DNA from: an uncultured Lachnospiraceae bacterium
GTDB taxonomy: Bacteria; Bacillota; Clostridia; Lachnospirales; Lachnospiraceae
DNA: 64,000 nt
Assembly (NCBI GenBank): GCA_946557105.1
Contig: CAMNSZ010000009.1
Location: 1-64,000, forward strand
Reading direction: 5' to 3'
Shown here one piece after another: positions 1-8,746 of the stretch. Within the stretch, counting starts at the first letter, position 1; the number at the start of each line of letters is the position of its first letter. The translations under genes and the position numbers were made by a program. The notes under the pieces are model-generated. The model was not told the origin of the DNA and did no database searches. It saw only the letters and a program-made list of their open reading frames with translations.

Positions 1-55
1 CGCTAACTTGTGGGGGAAATCAAATGACCGCCTTGCGGTCGCTTGATTTCCTTCC
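1..55. repeat. Palindromic repeat, copy 1 (right arm missing)
   Basis: The first 55 bases match 117-171 exactly. The unit contains a nested inverted repeat: GGAAATCAA pairs with TTGATTTCC around GACCGC/GCGGTC. In this copy the outer right arm (CCCACAAGTTA) is absent and the sequence turns into ttaacatgctc. The window starts here, so the repeat may extend to the left. The 60 bases between the copies carry two small hairpins (ATTTCGCTTCGCGAAAT and GCGCTTCGCGC). Confidence 0.85.
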
Positions 56-116
56 TTAACATGCTCAAAAAACATTTCGCTTCGCGAAATCCGCGCTTCG
101 CGCTCTTCGTTTTTTT

Positions 117-180
117 CGCTAACTTGTGGGGGAAATCAAATGACCGCCTTGCGGTCGCTTGATTTCCTTCCCACAAGTTA
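117..180. repeat. Palindromic repeat, copy 2 (complete)
   Basis: Positions 120-180 form a 61-nt inverted repeat with three nested stems: TAACTTGTGGG with CCCACAAGTTA, GGAAATCAA with TTGATTTCC, and GACCGC with GCGGTC around a short loop. It has no coding capacity and sits upstream of the tRNA gene. It resembles an extragenic palindromic (REP- or MITE-like) element, but I do not recognise the family. Confidence 0.85.
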
Positions 181-251
181 CATTATATCCTATATTTGGT
201 TTGGATACAACTTGCTGGGGGGAAAAAATGTGAAAAAATTTAAAAAGGAGC

Positions 252-280
252 TTGTAAAAACAGAAGTTTTCCTATAAAAT
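252..280 (+). promoter_or_regulatory. Promoter of tRNA-Ser
   Basis: A TTGTAA -35 box at 252-257 and a TAAAAT -10 box at 275-280 are separated by exactly 17 bases. The tRNA begins 31 bases after the -10 box, which fits a short trimmed 5' leader. Confidence 0.65.
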
Positions 281-311
281 AAACTAGTCTGATAATAAAT
301 CACTTAAGTTT

Positions 312-397
312 GGAGAGTTGTCCGAGTGGTTTAAGGTGCGGCTCTCGAAAAGCCGTGTGCCCAAAAGGCACCGTGGGTTCGAATCCCATGCTCTCCG
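312..397 (+). tRNA. tRNA-Ser, anticodon CGA
   Basis: The 86-nt cloverleaf has acceptor arms GGAGAGT/GCTCTCC with discriminator G. The anticodon stem CGGCT/AGCCG encloses the loop CTCGAAA, giving anticodon CGA, which reads the serine codon UCG. A long variable arm (GTGCCCAAAAGGCAC) marks a class II tRNA, and the T arm is GTGGGTTCGAATCCCAT. The 3' CCA is not encoded. Confidence 0.97.
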
Positions 398-402
398 CTT
401 AG

Positions 403-443
403 AGGAGCTGTCTCACTAATCAATTAGAGTGCAGCTCCTTTTC
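403..443 (+). terminator. Terminator after tRNA-Ser
   Basis: AGGAGCTG (403-410) pairs with CAGCTCCT (432-439), with an inner CTAAT/ATTAG stem, and a short T run follows. It lies six bases after the tRNA. Confidence 0.75.
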
Positions 444-531
444 TGTACCAAAAGTAACTGCCAAACCTTAAAAGAATTCAGCCGTTGGTGTAAAATATAA
501 GTATGTTACCATCTATTAAGAAGGTTTTATT

Positions 532-1045
532 ATTGCAAGAAAAAGCAAAAGCTCACAGAAAGCAGCAATAAGGGAAATGATACGCTGCTATCTCAAAAGA
601 ATGACATCAATATTAAAATGGAACAGATGTGAATGCCGTCATGCATGACATGATGTCCGTGATTCTGGAAGATGTACTGGATGAAGAACTTGGCTACTCA
701 AAGTACGATTACCGGAACAAGGACACGGACAACAGTCGCAATGGGTATTCTAAAAAGACCATGCACACCAGCTACGGCGACATGGATGTTGCAATCCCGC
801 GCAACCGTAACGGTGAGTATGAGCTTCAACTCATTAAAAAATACCCGAATACCGTGAAGAAGGACATGGGGAAAAATGCTTTCCATGGTACGCATACTAT
901 CCTGCGGATAGCTCAGGGCATGACATCCGGTAATATAGAATCCCACATGAAGGAGCTCCATGATATGGATATATCCGACAGTACCGGCCAGAGCACGGGC
1001 AAAATACTTCCCAACTGGACATTTATCTCCCAACTTTTGCTCTAA
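532..1045 (+). pseudogene. IS256-family transposase remnant
   Basis: The longest open piece (629-1045) reads DEELGYSKYDYRNKDTDNS and then SYGDMDVAIPRNRNGEYE, which is the conserved N-terminal part of IS256-type DDE transposases. Upstream, from 532, the frame encodes the usual basic start (IARKSKSSQKAAIREM), but at least two frame changes separate it from the main piece. After residue 125 the similarity stops near TGKILP and the frame runs into unrelated sequence. The catalytic DDE core is missing, so the copy is dead. No terminal repeats were found around it. Confidence 0.85.
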
Positions 1046-1102
1046 TGCTGTTTTTTTACAACCCCTTTATATTATCCTAATCTCTCTTATTCAAAAATAT
1101 TT

Positions 1103-1339
1103 TTATTCTTTTAAAATCTGAATTATTACATCATAGCTCTCAGGTTGATGGGGGAAAGTACAATACGTACAAATTTTTATCCTTCTCCCATCCCTTTCTA
1201 TATACTGAGGATTTCCTGGGCAATTTTCTCTTACATACAACGGACAATAACAAAATAAACAGTTAAAATTGCCTAATCCTTTATGACAGGGGAAATATTT
1301 ACACTCTTTATTTTCAAAAAAACAATACGAATTTTCCAT
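1103..1339 (-). CDS. Cysteine-rich small-domain protein
   Basis: This 78-residue protein has paired-Cys motifs throughout (CFFENKECKYFPCH, CLFCYCP, CPGNPQYIE, CTYCTFPH). It matches the cysteine-rich small domain seen in Clostridia next to, or fused to, cobalamin biosynthesis proteins; the spacing suggests zinc or Fe-S binding. I chose the ATG at 1339 because the conserved family starts with MENSYCFF. A longer frame to 1450 overlaps the cobB remnant. The gene starts 7 bases after the broken cobB and was probably its operon partner. The reading frame is intact although its partner is destroyed. Its exact function is not known to me. Confidence 0.75.
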   Translation of the reverse strand: MENSYCFFENKECKYFPCHKGLGNFNCLFCYCPLYVRENCPGNPQYIERDGRRIKICTYCTFPHQPESYDVIIQILKE

Positions 1340-1346
1340 ATTACAC

Positions 1347-1685
1347 TTATACCCTTTTCTTATATCTCTCTGCTTTGTTGACAAGTGATTTCGCAAACAC
1401 AAAATTTGATGAATAATATAAATGGAAATACCCCATCCACCAATTATCATTTTCTATTATACAGAAATATTTTTTTCTTGTCACGGTTTTTTCCACTATC
1501 ATGTTAATTCCGCTATGGTTACTGTCATAATAATGGAATTCATGCCCTTTTATCCGTTCGCCTTCCAGAAGAAAACAGCTCCGGTTTTCTTGAAGCTTTA
1601 TGTAATCAAAACGCACCGATTTTCCAGCATAAATTCCGTCATTCGAATCTTTAACTCCTTTTCTATCAACAGTATTATAATTTCC
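1347..1685 (-). pseudogene. cobB: cobB/cbiA C-terminal remnant
   Basis: The frame reads EGERIKGHEFHYYDS, then GYFHLYYSSN and AERYKKR. These match the C-terminal glutamine-amidotransferase-like end of cobyrinate a,c-diamide synthase, including the conserved GHEFHY stretch. Open frame continues upstream to a stop at about 1686 (GIYAGKSVRFDYIKL), but the central part of a normal ~450-residue protein is absent. The matching N-terminal piece lies at 1764-1898 on the same strand, so this is one gene with a large internal deletion. Confidence 0.75.
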
Positions 1686-1763
1686 TTATATCTATATTAA
1701 TATCTTGTTTAGTTACACTCCCCGAATCATATGTTCTGTGCCACAGTCAAAAAATCCTTCCAT

Positions 1764-1898
1764 TTACAATATCCCTCCCCCTTTCATCAGCAGCAACCAC
1801 AATAGGATATCATTGTTTTCCAAGGCCTGAAGAAAAACACAAACAACTGTCGTTTTTCCGCTTCCACTCTTTGAAGTGGCAATCTTTACCCTTTTTAT
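1764..1898 (-). pseudogene. cobB: cobB/cbiA N-terminal remnant with P-loop
   Basis: Translation gives KRVKIATSKSGSGKTTVVC then FLQALENND. This is the start of CobB/CbiA with its P-loop GSGKTT, normally the ATP site that drives amidation of the corrin ring a and c side chains. The expected start codon is ATA, not ATG, and a stop precedes it. Similarity ends after about 29 residues and the frame closes at 1764. It is too short for the main gene track and was found by reading the gap. It lies five bases from the truncated end of an IS200-type transposase. Confidence 0.75.
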
Positions 1899-1902
1899 TC
1901 AG

Positions 1903-2133
1903 TTATACACTTGCCACGCTGATGCTTGGCGGAATCTCCACAAGCATATGCACGTGATCCGGACATGTCTCTGCTTCTGCTATATTGACTCCTTTTCTTT
2001 TACACAGCATGCTTAAAATATTTGCTATATCCTGACGTAATGCTCCATATGTTACTTTTCTTCGGAACTTTAGCGCAAATACAATATGGTACTTACAATT
2101 CGATTTACTGTGTGATAAACTATTTACATCCAT
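1903..2133 (-). pseudogene. tnpA: IS200/IS605-family transposase TnpA, truncated
   Basis: The 76-residue product has the typical N-terminus SNCKYHIVFALKFRRKV and the HUH motif (DHVHML) of the Y1 transposases that move IS200-type elements as single-stranded circles. A complete TnpA is about 150 residues and uses a tyrosine in its second half. This copy ends at IPPSISVASV, so it lacks that tyrosine and cannot act. I start it at the ATG at 2133 behind GGAGG. The break falls five bases before the cobB N-terminal remnant, which points to a deletion that joined the two. Confidence 0.88.
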
Positions 2134-2140
2134 TTGGATA

Positions 2141-2187
2141 CCTCCTTTGATTAGTGCGGTTGGCGAACCAGCACTAATCAAAGGAGG
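2141..2187 (-). promoter_or_regulatory. Stem-loop sequestering the tnpA ribosome binding site
   Basis: A perfect 17-bp stem (CCTCCTTTGATTAGTGC with its complement) encloses a 13-base loop. On the transcribed strand the GGAGG for tnpA forms one end of the stem, so translation would be hidden in the folded leader. IS200 is known to carry such a leader hairpin. Confidence 0.75.
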
Positions 2188-2217
2188 TTTTTTACTGTAA
2201 GCTAAAGCGATTGTTAT

Positions 2218-2236
2218 CCACCTGCATAGCAGGTGG
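2218..2236. repeat. IS200-type left-end hairpin
   Basis: CCACCTGC ATA GCAGGTGG is an 8-bp stem with a 3-base loop, upstream of tnpA. Subterminal imperfect palindromes of this kind are what Y1 transposases recognise at element ends. No matching right end is seen because that side of the element is deleted. Confidence 0.6.
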
Positions 2237-2261
2237 TTTATTTAAAAACTGCTATACAATA

Positions 2262-2294
2262 AGAATGGGCATAGCTTTTGGCTATGCCCATTCT
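2262..2294 (-). terminator. Terminator of the chemoreceptor gene
   Basis: AGAATGGGCATAGC and GCTATGCCCATTCT form a perfect 14-bp stem, 17 bases beyond the chemoreceptor stop codon. Only a weak T run follows on the minus strand. Confidence 0.7.
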
Positions 2295-2311
2295 CAACAC
2301 TATTCCATACA

Positions 2312-4345
2312 TTACACAGTGAATCCGCCCATGCTCTTCTCTATCGCCTCCGATACGTTTATCAGCTGGTTGGATACATCCGATATATCCTTTACCATGT
2401 CGTTCACCAGCTCGGTGGAAGCCAGCGTCTGCTGGGTACTTGCCGCATTTGCCTCAGCAATTGCCGACAGGTTCTGTACTACCTCAACTACCATCATTCT
2501 TTCCTCGTCCATGCTCTTAACCGTATGGTAAATAGCATTAACGCTCTGCTTGGTAACCTCAATATCCTGATACATATCTTGGAACTGTTCTTCCGTATTA
2601 GAAAGCTGCCTGCTCTGCTCAAGCATGATATTCTTCATTTCATGCATGGAGTCCACGGCCTTTCCGGAGTCTTCAATCAATGTATTAATGATATTGTCAA
2701 TAAATTTAGCGGAATCGTTTGACTGCTCGGCAAGTTTCTGAATCTGATTAGCCACTACCGCAAAGCCTCTGCCCTGCTCGCCTGCGCGAGCTGCCTCGAT
2801 GGATGCGTTTAAGGACAAAAGATTGGTTTCTTCCGCAATGGAAGTAATCAGCTGAGCCGCATCTTTTATCTTCATTGCGGACTCATTCGTTGACAAGGTC
2901 TGCGCGCTAATCTCCTCAATTGCCTTTTCCGTATTGCCGTTTACCTCCGACAATGCTCTTACGGTATTTCGCATACCCTCGCTGGTCTCTTGAATATTTC
3001 CTGTGTATTTGCTTAAAGCTTCCGCTTCCTCCATGGTTGTCTCAATGGTCTCCCCAATATGCAGAACGCTTTCAGCTGCCTGCTGTGTATCGGTCGCCTG
3101 TTGTGCAGCGCTGCCCGCAATCTCATTGATCGCCTTCTCAACATTGTCAACAGAGCCCTTTGTAACCTCTGCTCCCGTCATAAGATTTTTGGAAGCTACG
3201 GAAAGCTCTTCGTTTTTAGCCTTAAGCAGCTTAACCGCCTCCCCTACCGTCTCGGTCAGATACAGCGTTGCATTAGCAATCATACCGACCTCATCCTTGC
3301 GGGAAGCATATGCATTAAGCTTATGTCTCAAGGTCAAATCCAGCGTACCAAGCTCTCTGATAATACCCGCTTCCTTAGCCACATTTCTTGCAATGAGTTT
3401 GGACGCCACGAAAACACATACGGAAATCACTACCAATACAATTACGCACAAAGCGATAAGTAAAACGGACATCTGATTAATTGCCGCAAACGCCACATCA
3501 CAGTCGGTCATAATGACAAGCACCCAGTCCCTCGCAGGCATATACTCATATACCGCCAACATTTTTTTACCGTTTTCCGTATATTCACAGTACCCTGATT
3601 TTTCTTTATCGGCGCTCGCATTTTCTATTACCTTTAGTACGTTTTCTTCCTCGATAGCCGCGCCTATCTTACTTTCGTCGGCACAGAAAATATATGTATT
3701 CTTTGTAGCATCCAAAAGCATATAATCCGTTTTGTTTTCCTCTGCCTCCTGCAAAGCATTCAGAGTATTTCTTAATTCCTCCGCATAAATAGCGCCTCCC
3801 ACATAGCCTATGGGCTTATTGTTGTTATAAATAGGATAATACATGGAAACCACCTGCATACCTGTGGACGGAGACGCCATAATTCCTGTATTCCAAATTT
3901 CATTTGAATCGAACACGGCATCCCTCAGCTGCTGTAAGGCATCGCCCTCGCGCAGCGTCTTACCAATGGGGCCCTTAACAAATGATGTTAAGACCTTGGA
4001 GTTATAATCCGCTAAATATATATTTTCCAGATTTGGATTTACTGCCGCATAATTATCCGTATAACCCTGTCCATCGGCTATTACATCTGCCGCATCAGGC
4101 TTTAACAGACTTTGTTTGAGTTCCAAGGACTGCCCGTATCCAATCAGATATGACTCCGCCGACTGCACATACTGCTCGACAATTTCACTTCTGGTAGACA
4201 CCGCATCGTTCATTTCTTCCAGTACCTGCTCCCGCATTAACGAAGATACGCCCAAATCTGTAACAACCCACAATGCTACGAGTCCTACCGCCAAAATAGC
4301 AATAACTATAATGCTCATTTTGGTCGCCAGTTTAACATTTTTCAT
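2312..4345 (-). CDS. Methyl-accepting chemotaxis protein with Cache-type sensor
   Basis: This 677-residue chemoreceptor relays an extracellular ligand signal to CheA/CheW. It has a transmembrane helix near residues 10-31, an extracellular region of about 240 residues of double-Cache type ([33 protein letters not shown]), a second helix near 281-308, then a long cytoplasmic coiled coil. The signalling tip carries the hallmark [21 protein letters not shown] clear HAMP motif is hard to see after the second helix. The start has a good AAGGAGG site. It lies 81 bases downstream of the GH43 gene on the same strand, and a small TGCAAA/TTTGCA hairpin sits between them. The two could be co-transcribed, but no link between this receptor and sugar sensing is shown. 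No other chemotaxis genes are nearby. Confidence 0.95.
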   Translation of the reverse strand: MKNVKLATKMSIIVIAILAVGLVALWVVTDLGVSSLMREQVLEEMNDAVSTRSEIVEQYVQSAESYLIGYGQSLELKQSLLKPDAADVIADGQGYTDNYAAVNPNLENIYLADYNSKVLTSFVKGPIGKTLREGDALQQLRDAVFDSNEIWNTGIMASPSTGMQVVSMYYPIYNNNKPIGYVGGAIYAEELRNTLNALQEAEENKTDYMLLDATKNTYIFCADESKIGAAIEEENVLKVIENASADKEKSGYCEYTENGKKMLAVYEYMPARDWVLVIMTDCDVAFAAINQMSVLLIALCVIVLVVISVCVFVASKLIARNVAKEAGIIRELGTLDLTLRHKLNAYASRKDEVGMIANATLYLTETVGEAVKLLKAKNEELSVASKNLMTGAEVTKGSVDNVEKAINEIAGSAAQQATDTQQAAESVLHIGETIETTMEEAEALSKYTGNIQETSEGMRNTVRALSEVNGNTEKAIEEISAQTLSTNESAMKIKDAAQLITSIAEETNLLSLNASIEAARAGEQGRGFAVVANQIQKLAEQSNDSAKFIDNIINTLIEDSGKAVDSMHEMKNIMLEQSRQLSNTEEQFQDMYQDIEVTKQSVNAIYHTVKSMDEERMMVVEVVQNLSAIAEANAASTQQTLASTELVNDMVKDISDVSNQLINVSEAIEKSMGGFTV

Positions 4346-4426
4346 AATTGTGCCTCCTTAGTATATATTATTTATATTCATACTGCAAACGCCCATGCCT
4401 TTGCAGCGAGCCCCTTTAACGAACAA

Positions 4427-6091
4427 TTAACGAACAAAATGCCAGCTGTCCACCTCATAGCCTTTTCCCGAGAAAATCAAGAACAAATCATGAACACCCG
4501 TAACCTCTGTCTCCAACGCTGCAATACGCTCCTCAAAATCCTGATCAACGGATTTTTCAATGGGAAGATATCCTAAAATCTCCCCCTCAGGATTGTCAAT
4601 GCGAAGCTGAATAACCCCCTCTTCCCCTTCCGTATTTTTTATTGCGGCTTTCCACTGCTCAGGAGCCTCTTCACCAAAATCAACTCCCTGTATTTTAACA
4701 AAATCCCCTGTATCAATACCGCCTAGCGCCATATTGCCCGCGCCATAGTATTTACTCTGAGCGTCCGCGGGCACGCATTCCACTCCCCCCATAACCGCCA
4801 TATTGCATGCTCTGTTCTCTTCATACGGATTTACATAACCAAGCTGCTCCCTGCCCTTAAGTGTCTGCCGGATTTTCCCGATGGTTCCGTCCTCCTGCAT
4901 GTCGAAAGCGTCTATATGGGTACAGCGATAGCCTTTTTCCACTCCCATTGCCTGCTCCAGCACTCTGGTATGATAAGTAATGTACCATTTATCCTTAAAG
5001 GTAAATACACAATGATGATTATTGCCATACAGACCAAATGTCCGGCCCGGATTCTCCAATATAGTCTCTTTTATCTTGAAAGGACCCATGGGGCCGTCGC
5101 TTTCCATACAGACTATCTCCGCGCTGTGAAAGCCGTATTCTGCCGTACCCGCATCGTCTACCTGCCAGTTGGAGCAGTATGTGTAGTAATATTTGTCATT
5201 AAATTTATGGATACCGGAATCCTCAAACAAATAAGGAACATCTATTTTAACCGGTTCTCCTACTATGCTGATCATATCCTCGCCAAGCTCAACTACCCTT
5301 GCGGTACCCGGATCCGCTGTCTTCCCCTCGGGAATACCTCCTCCGAAATACAGATATGCCCTTCCGTCATCATCTACCAGCACGGCAGGGTCAAACAGCC
5401 ACGTTACATTGGCGCAGTTAGGCGTCTGCCGGGTTATCAGCCCTTTTCCGAGAGGATCCGTAAACGGACCCGTGGGACTGTCGGCAGTCAACACACCGAT
5501 TCCGCCGCCTGCATCTGCAAAATACAGGAAAAACTTAGGCTTTCCATCAATCTCCTTCCATGCTGCGGCAGGCGCCCATGAATTGTTCGCCCACTTAGCG
5601 CTGCCCTGCGAGGAAGCCGCATTGATAGAACCGTGATCCGTAAAATTCACCATATCGGCGGTGGAAATTACATTTATGCTATGTATCTTTCCATATGTAT
5701 TTTCTCCCACATTTCCTTCCGCATCATACTCAAAGGCGTCCGCAGTCATATAAAAATATACTCTGTCCTCATACACCATGGCATAAGGATCTGCTCCGAA
5801 CCTCTGCGTCATCAGCGGGTTGGCATTATCTAAGCCCTTGTAGCTGTCTGTCAGCTTTAGGCTATCAAACAGTGCCGCATATTTACTTTGTTGTTCGTTC
5901 CCTGCATTCATGTCTTCCGAATCCTCCGTCTCTGTAGAAGCATTAATATCTTCACTGCCTTCCCCTGATGTCTGTTCCCCTATTTCATGCGCTCCTGTCT
6001 GCACCTGATTTCCTTCTCCGCCACAGGCACATAGGCTTAAAAAACACACGGCGCTTACCAAACCCAGTCTTTGCAACATCTTCTTTCGCAT
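4427..6091 (-). CDS. GH43-family glycoside hydrolase lipoprotein
   Basis: This is a probable exported arabinofuranosidase or beta-xylosidase. A signal peptide with lipobox LCAC anchors it outside the membrane, followed by a Ser/Glu-rich linker and a five-bladed GH43 domain. The expected acidic residues are visible: the general base Asp in RFGADPYAM, the pKa-modulating Asp in WLFDPAVLVDDDG and the acid Glu in YLFEDSGIHKF. The last ~120 residues (VKIQGVDFG to DLFLIFSGKG) look like a CBM6-type xylan- or arabinan-binding module. I start at the ATG at 6091, ten bases after GGAG; a GTG at 6100 is the other option. It is 554 residues and complete. Substrate within GH43 is inferred, and pentose genes elsewhere in the window fit arabinoxylan. 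Confidence 0.9.
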   Translation of the reverse strand: MRKKMLQRLGLVSAVCFLSLCACGGEGNQVQTGAHEIGEQTSGEGSEDINASTETEDSEDMNAGNEQQSKYAALFDSLKLTDSYKGLDNANPLMTQRFGADPYAMVYEDRVYFYMTADAFEYDAEGNVGENTYGKIHSINVISTADMVNFTDHGSINAASSQGSAKWANNSWAPAAAWKEIDGKPKFFLYFADAGGGIGVLTADSPTGPFTDPLGKGLITRQTPNCANVTWLFDPAVLVDDDGRAYLYFGGGIPEGKTADPGTARVVELGEDMISIVGEPVKIDVPYLFEDSGIHKFNDKYYYTYCSNWQVDDAGTAEYGFHSAEIVCMESDGPMGPFKIKETILENPGRTFGLYGNNHHCVFTFKDKWYITYHTRVLEQAMGVEKGYRCTHIDAFDMQEDGTIGKIRQTLKGREQLGYVNPYEENRACNMAVMGGVECVPADAQSKYYGAGNMALGGIDTGDFVKIQGVDFGEEAPEQWKAAIKNTEGEEGVIQLRIDNPEGEILGYLPIEKSVDQDFEERIAALETEVTGVHDLFLIFSGKGYEVDSWHFVR

Positions 6092-6328
6092 ATCCTGCAC
6101 ACTCCGTATAACAATTTACACTATATTTATCATAATAGCACACTTTTGAGAAAAAAGCACTGTATTTTATGTCATATTTATAACAAAATTTGCTAAATTT
6201 TATATATTAATCCTTTTAATGTATGGTATTATTAGGAGAGGGCACACTATATCTGACATATTACCAAAACTTCAGGCGCAAATCGCCGCCGCCGATACAA
6301 TAAAAATTCAACAAGAATGGAGGCTCCC

Positions 6329-7318
6329 ATGAAAATATTATTTTATGATACCAAAAGCTATGATCAAAACACCTTCAATAACGCCCTGCCGCAATTTCCC
6401 GGTTTGGAAATAGATTATATCAAATCCGACCTCGACCCCAGAACAGCCGCTCTCGCAGATGGCTTTGACGCCGTGTGCGCATTCGTAAACTCAGACGTAG
6501 GTACGAAAACCTTGGAAATCCTACACGGAAAAAACATAAAGCTGATACTGATGCGTTGCGCCGGCTTTAATAATGTAGATTTGGAAAAAGCACACCAATA
6601 TGGCATGCGCGTCATGCGCGTACCCGGTTACTCTCCGGAAGCCGTTGCGGAACATGCCATGGCTCTTGCCCTAGCCTGCAACCGCCGCCTATATAAGGCA
6701 TATAATAAGGTACGCGAAAATGATTTCAGCTTAAGCGGTCTTATGGGCTTTAATTTTCATACCAAAACGGCCGGTATCATAGGCACAGGTAAAATCGGCG
6801 CCGCAATGTGCCGTATCTGTCACGGGTTCGGAATGAAGGTCATCGCGTATGACGTATATCAAAACGAAGCGCTAAAGGCTTTTGTAGAATATGTGAGCCT
6901 AGAGCAGCTGTTGGAGCAAAGTGACTTAATCTCCCTTCATTGCCCGCTTATGGACTCCACCTACCACATTGTTCATCTGGACACCATTAAGCAGATGAAG
7001 GACGGCGTCATTCTCGTAAATACCTCCCGGGGCGCTTTGGTAAATACCGAAGACTTAATCGAGGGCATCCGCATGCATAAATTCGCCGGCGTGGGTCTCG
7101 ATGTGTATGAGGAGGAAACCGAAAATGTATTTGAGGATCGCTCCGACGAAATCCTTGAGCACTCTACCACCGCAAGGCTTCTCTCCTTCCCTAACGTGAT
7201 GATTACGTCTCATCAGGGATTTTTTACCAGAGAGGCGTTACAGGCAATCGCCGAAACCACCCTGCAAAACGCTACGGATTACCTTGCCGGTAAAGAGAGC
7301 CCCAACGACGTAAAGTAA
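6329..7318 (+). CDS. ldhA: D-lactate dehydrogenase (D-2-hydroxyacid dehydrogenase family)
   Basis: The enzyme reduces pyruvate to D-lactate with NADH in the cytoplasm. The 329 residues include the Rossmann motif GTGKIG near 150 and the family signature around NTSRGALVNTEDL. The catalytic residues appear as Arg in that signature, Glu in the DVYEEE region and His in TSHQGFFT. YEEETENVFEDRS is typical of fermentative D-LDH. The ATG at 6329 follows GGAGG by five bases; an earlier ATG at 6317 overlaps that site and is less likely. It is monocistronic and convergent with the MATE gene, with only four bases between the stops. Confidence 0.93.
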   Translation: MKILFYDTKSYDQNTFNNALPQFPGLEIDYIKSDLDPRTAALADGFDAVCAFVNSDVGTKTLEILHGKNIKLILMRCAGFNNVDLEKAHQYGMRVMRVPGYSPEAVAEHAMALALACNRRLYKAYNKVRENDFSLSGLMGFNFHTKTAGIIGTGKIGAAMCRICHGFGMKVIAYDVYQNEALKAFVEYVSLEQLLEQSDLISLHCPLMDSTYHIVHLDTIKQMKDGVILVNTSRGALVNTEDLIEGIRMHKFAGVGLDVYEEETENVFEDRSDEILEHSTTARLLSFPNVMITSHQGFFTREALQAIAETTLQNATDYLAGKESPNDVK

Positions 7319-7322
7319 ATCT

Positions 7323-8711
7323 TTATTTTTTCACAATATTCTGAATCCAGACGCCCTTTTTTACAAGCACGAAGCCGATAGCGCATTTTATCAAATCTAT
7401 CAGCTGGCAAAATAGATACAGCGGAATAATGTGCAGCCCGGTAAAACGACTGAGCACAAAGGCAAGAGGAATGCTGGCGCACCACATGAAGACGCTGTCA
7501 AACAGAAAAGTAACAATAGTCTTTCCTCCTGAACGCAGTGTAAAATAAGTAGCGTGCATAAAAGCAAAAATAGGCATACACGCCGCCGCAATGCGGATAA
7601 ACCATGTGGCAAGCCCTTTCACTGCATCCGTAGTATTATAGAGCATGGGGAACAAAGGCGCCAAAATAATAAGCACAAGGCCAATCCCCACACAGCTCAT
7701 TACGGAAAATGCAATCAGCTTAGTGTCCGTATCCTTTGCCTCCTCCATTTTACCGGCCCCCAAAAGCTGCCCTACCAAAATGGAGATAGCGCTTCCCATG
7801 GCAATAAACACAACATTAAACAGATTAGAAATGGTTGTGGAGATATTAAGCGCCGCCACTGCGTCCAGCCCCCGCACGGAATAACACTGCATCAGCGTTG
7901 CCATTCCTGCCGCCCAAAGAATTTCGTTTATCATAAGAGGCGTTCCCTTGATTACAATATTGCCGGCCAGCTGGGGCGGAATGCACGCCTTCCTGTAGGC
8001 GCCCACAATAAACGGCATGCGCTCTTTATGGGTATGGGTCCATATCACTACAACCGCCGCCTGCACATAGCGGGAAATAACCGTTGCAAGCGCCGCTCCC
8101 ACCACGCCAAGCTTAGGGAATCCCAGACTGCCGAATATCAAAAGATAGTTTAATATTAAATTGACAAATACCGCTATGATACCGGCCTTCATGGGCACCA
8201 TTGTCTCCCCGCATTCCCGCAGTGTACCGGTGTAAATCTGCTCTACTCCAAAGGGCAAAAGCCCGAACAGCATTACCAGAAGATATTCCTTCCCATAGCC
8301 TAACGCGGCGTATAACGCCTCCTCGTTGCCCTCCCCGTGAAGATACATAAGTATCAGATTTTCTCCGAAGAAAAGCAAAATCAAAATGCCTATAAGTACA
8401 ATTGCCGCACATATATACAGCTTGAAGCGAAAGGTATGACGGACTCCCTTGTGATCCTTGCAGCCGTAATATTGCGCCCCAAAAATACCTGCGCCGGAAA
8501 TCGCCCCGAATATAGCCAGATTAAATACCAAAAGAAGCTGATTGACAATGGCGATGCCGGACATTTGCTCCGTTCCCACGCGCCCCACCATAATATTGTC
8601 AAGCAGACCCACAAAATTTGTGATACCGTTTTGCACCATAATTGGCACTGCCACCGACAGCGCCAGCCTATAAAACGCCCTGTCGCCGATTAACTTCTTC
8701 CTTATACTCAT
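7323..8711 (-). CDS. MATE-family multidrug efflux transporter
   Basis: A 462-residue polytopic protein with about 12 hydrophobic segments and the family's repeated features (VPIMVQNGITNFVGLLDNIM near the start, NQLLLVFNLAIFG, and a mirrored second half from residue ~240). MATE proteins export cationic drugs or metabolites using Na+ or H+. I start at the ATG at 8711, preceded by GGAGAGG. A GTG at 8750 overlaps the stop of the upstream radical SAM gene and would also have a usable site, so translational coupling is possible. Substrate cannot be inferred. Confidence 0.92.
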   Translation of the reverse strand: MSIRKKLIGDRAFYRLALSVAVPIMVQNGITNFVGLLDNIMVGRVGTEQMSGIAIVNQLLLVFNLAIFGAISGAGIFGAQYYGCKDHKGVRHTFRFKLYICAAIVLIGILILLFFGENLILMYLHGEGNEEALYAALGYGKEYLLVMLFGLLPFGVEQIYTGTLRECGETMVPMKAGIIAVFVNLILNYLLIFGSLGFPKLGVVGAALATVISRYVQAAVVVIWTHTHKERMPFIVGAYRKACIPPQLAGNIVIKGTPLMINEILWAAGMATLMQCYSVRGLDAVAALNISTTISNLFNVVFIAMGSAISILVGQLLGAGKMEEAKDTDTKLIAFSVMSCVGIGLVLIILAPLFPMLYNTTDAVKGLATWFIRIAAACMPIFAFMHATYFTLRSGGKTIVTFLFDSVFMWCASIPLAFVLSRFTGLHIIPLYLFCQLIDLIKCAIGFVLVKKGVWIQNIVKK

Positions 8712-8746
8712 AATCCTCTCCATTCCTGTATAATCCACAGATCCAA

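Noticed and set aside
1..180. CRISPR array
   Set aside because: Only two copies, strongly palindromic, with a 60-base gap and no cas genes; no array was seen anywhere in the window.
4916..5581. 221-codon open frame opposite the GH43 gene
   Set aside because: Antisense to conserved GH43 blocks and without a ribosome binding site.
7554..8153. 199-codon open frame opposite the MATE gene
   Set aside because: Shadow of a membrane-protein coding strand with many Arg/His/Asn and no start signal.
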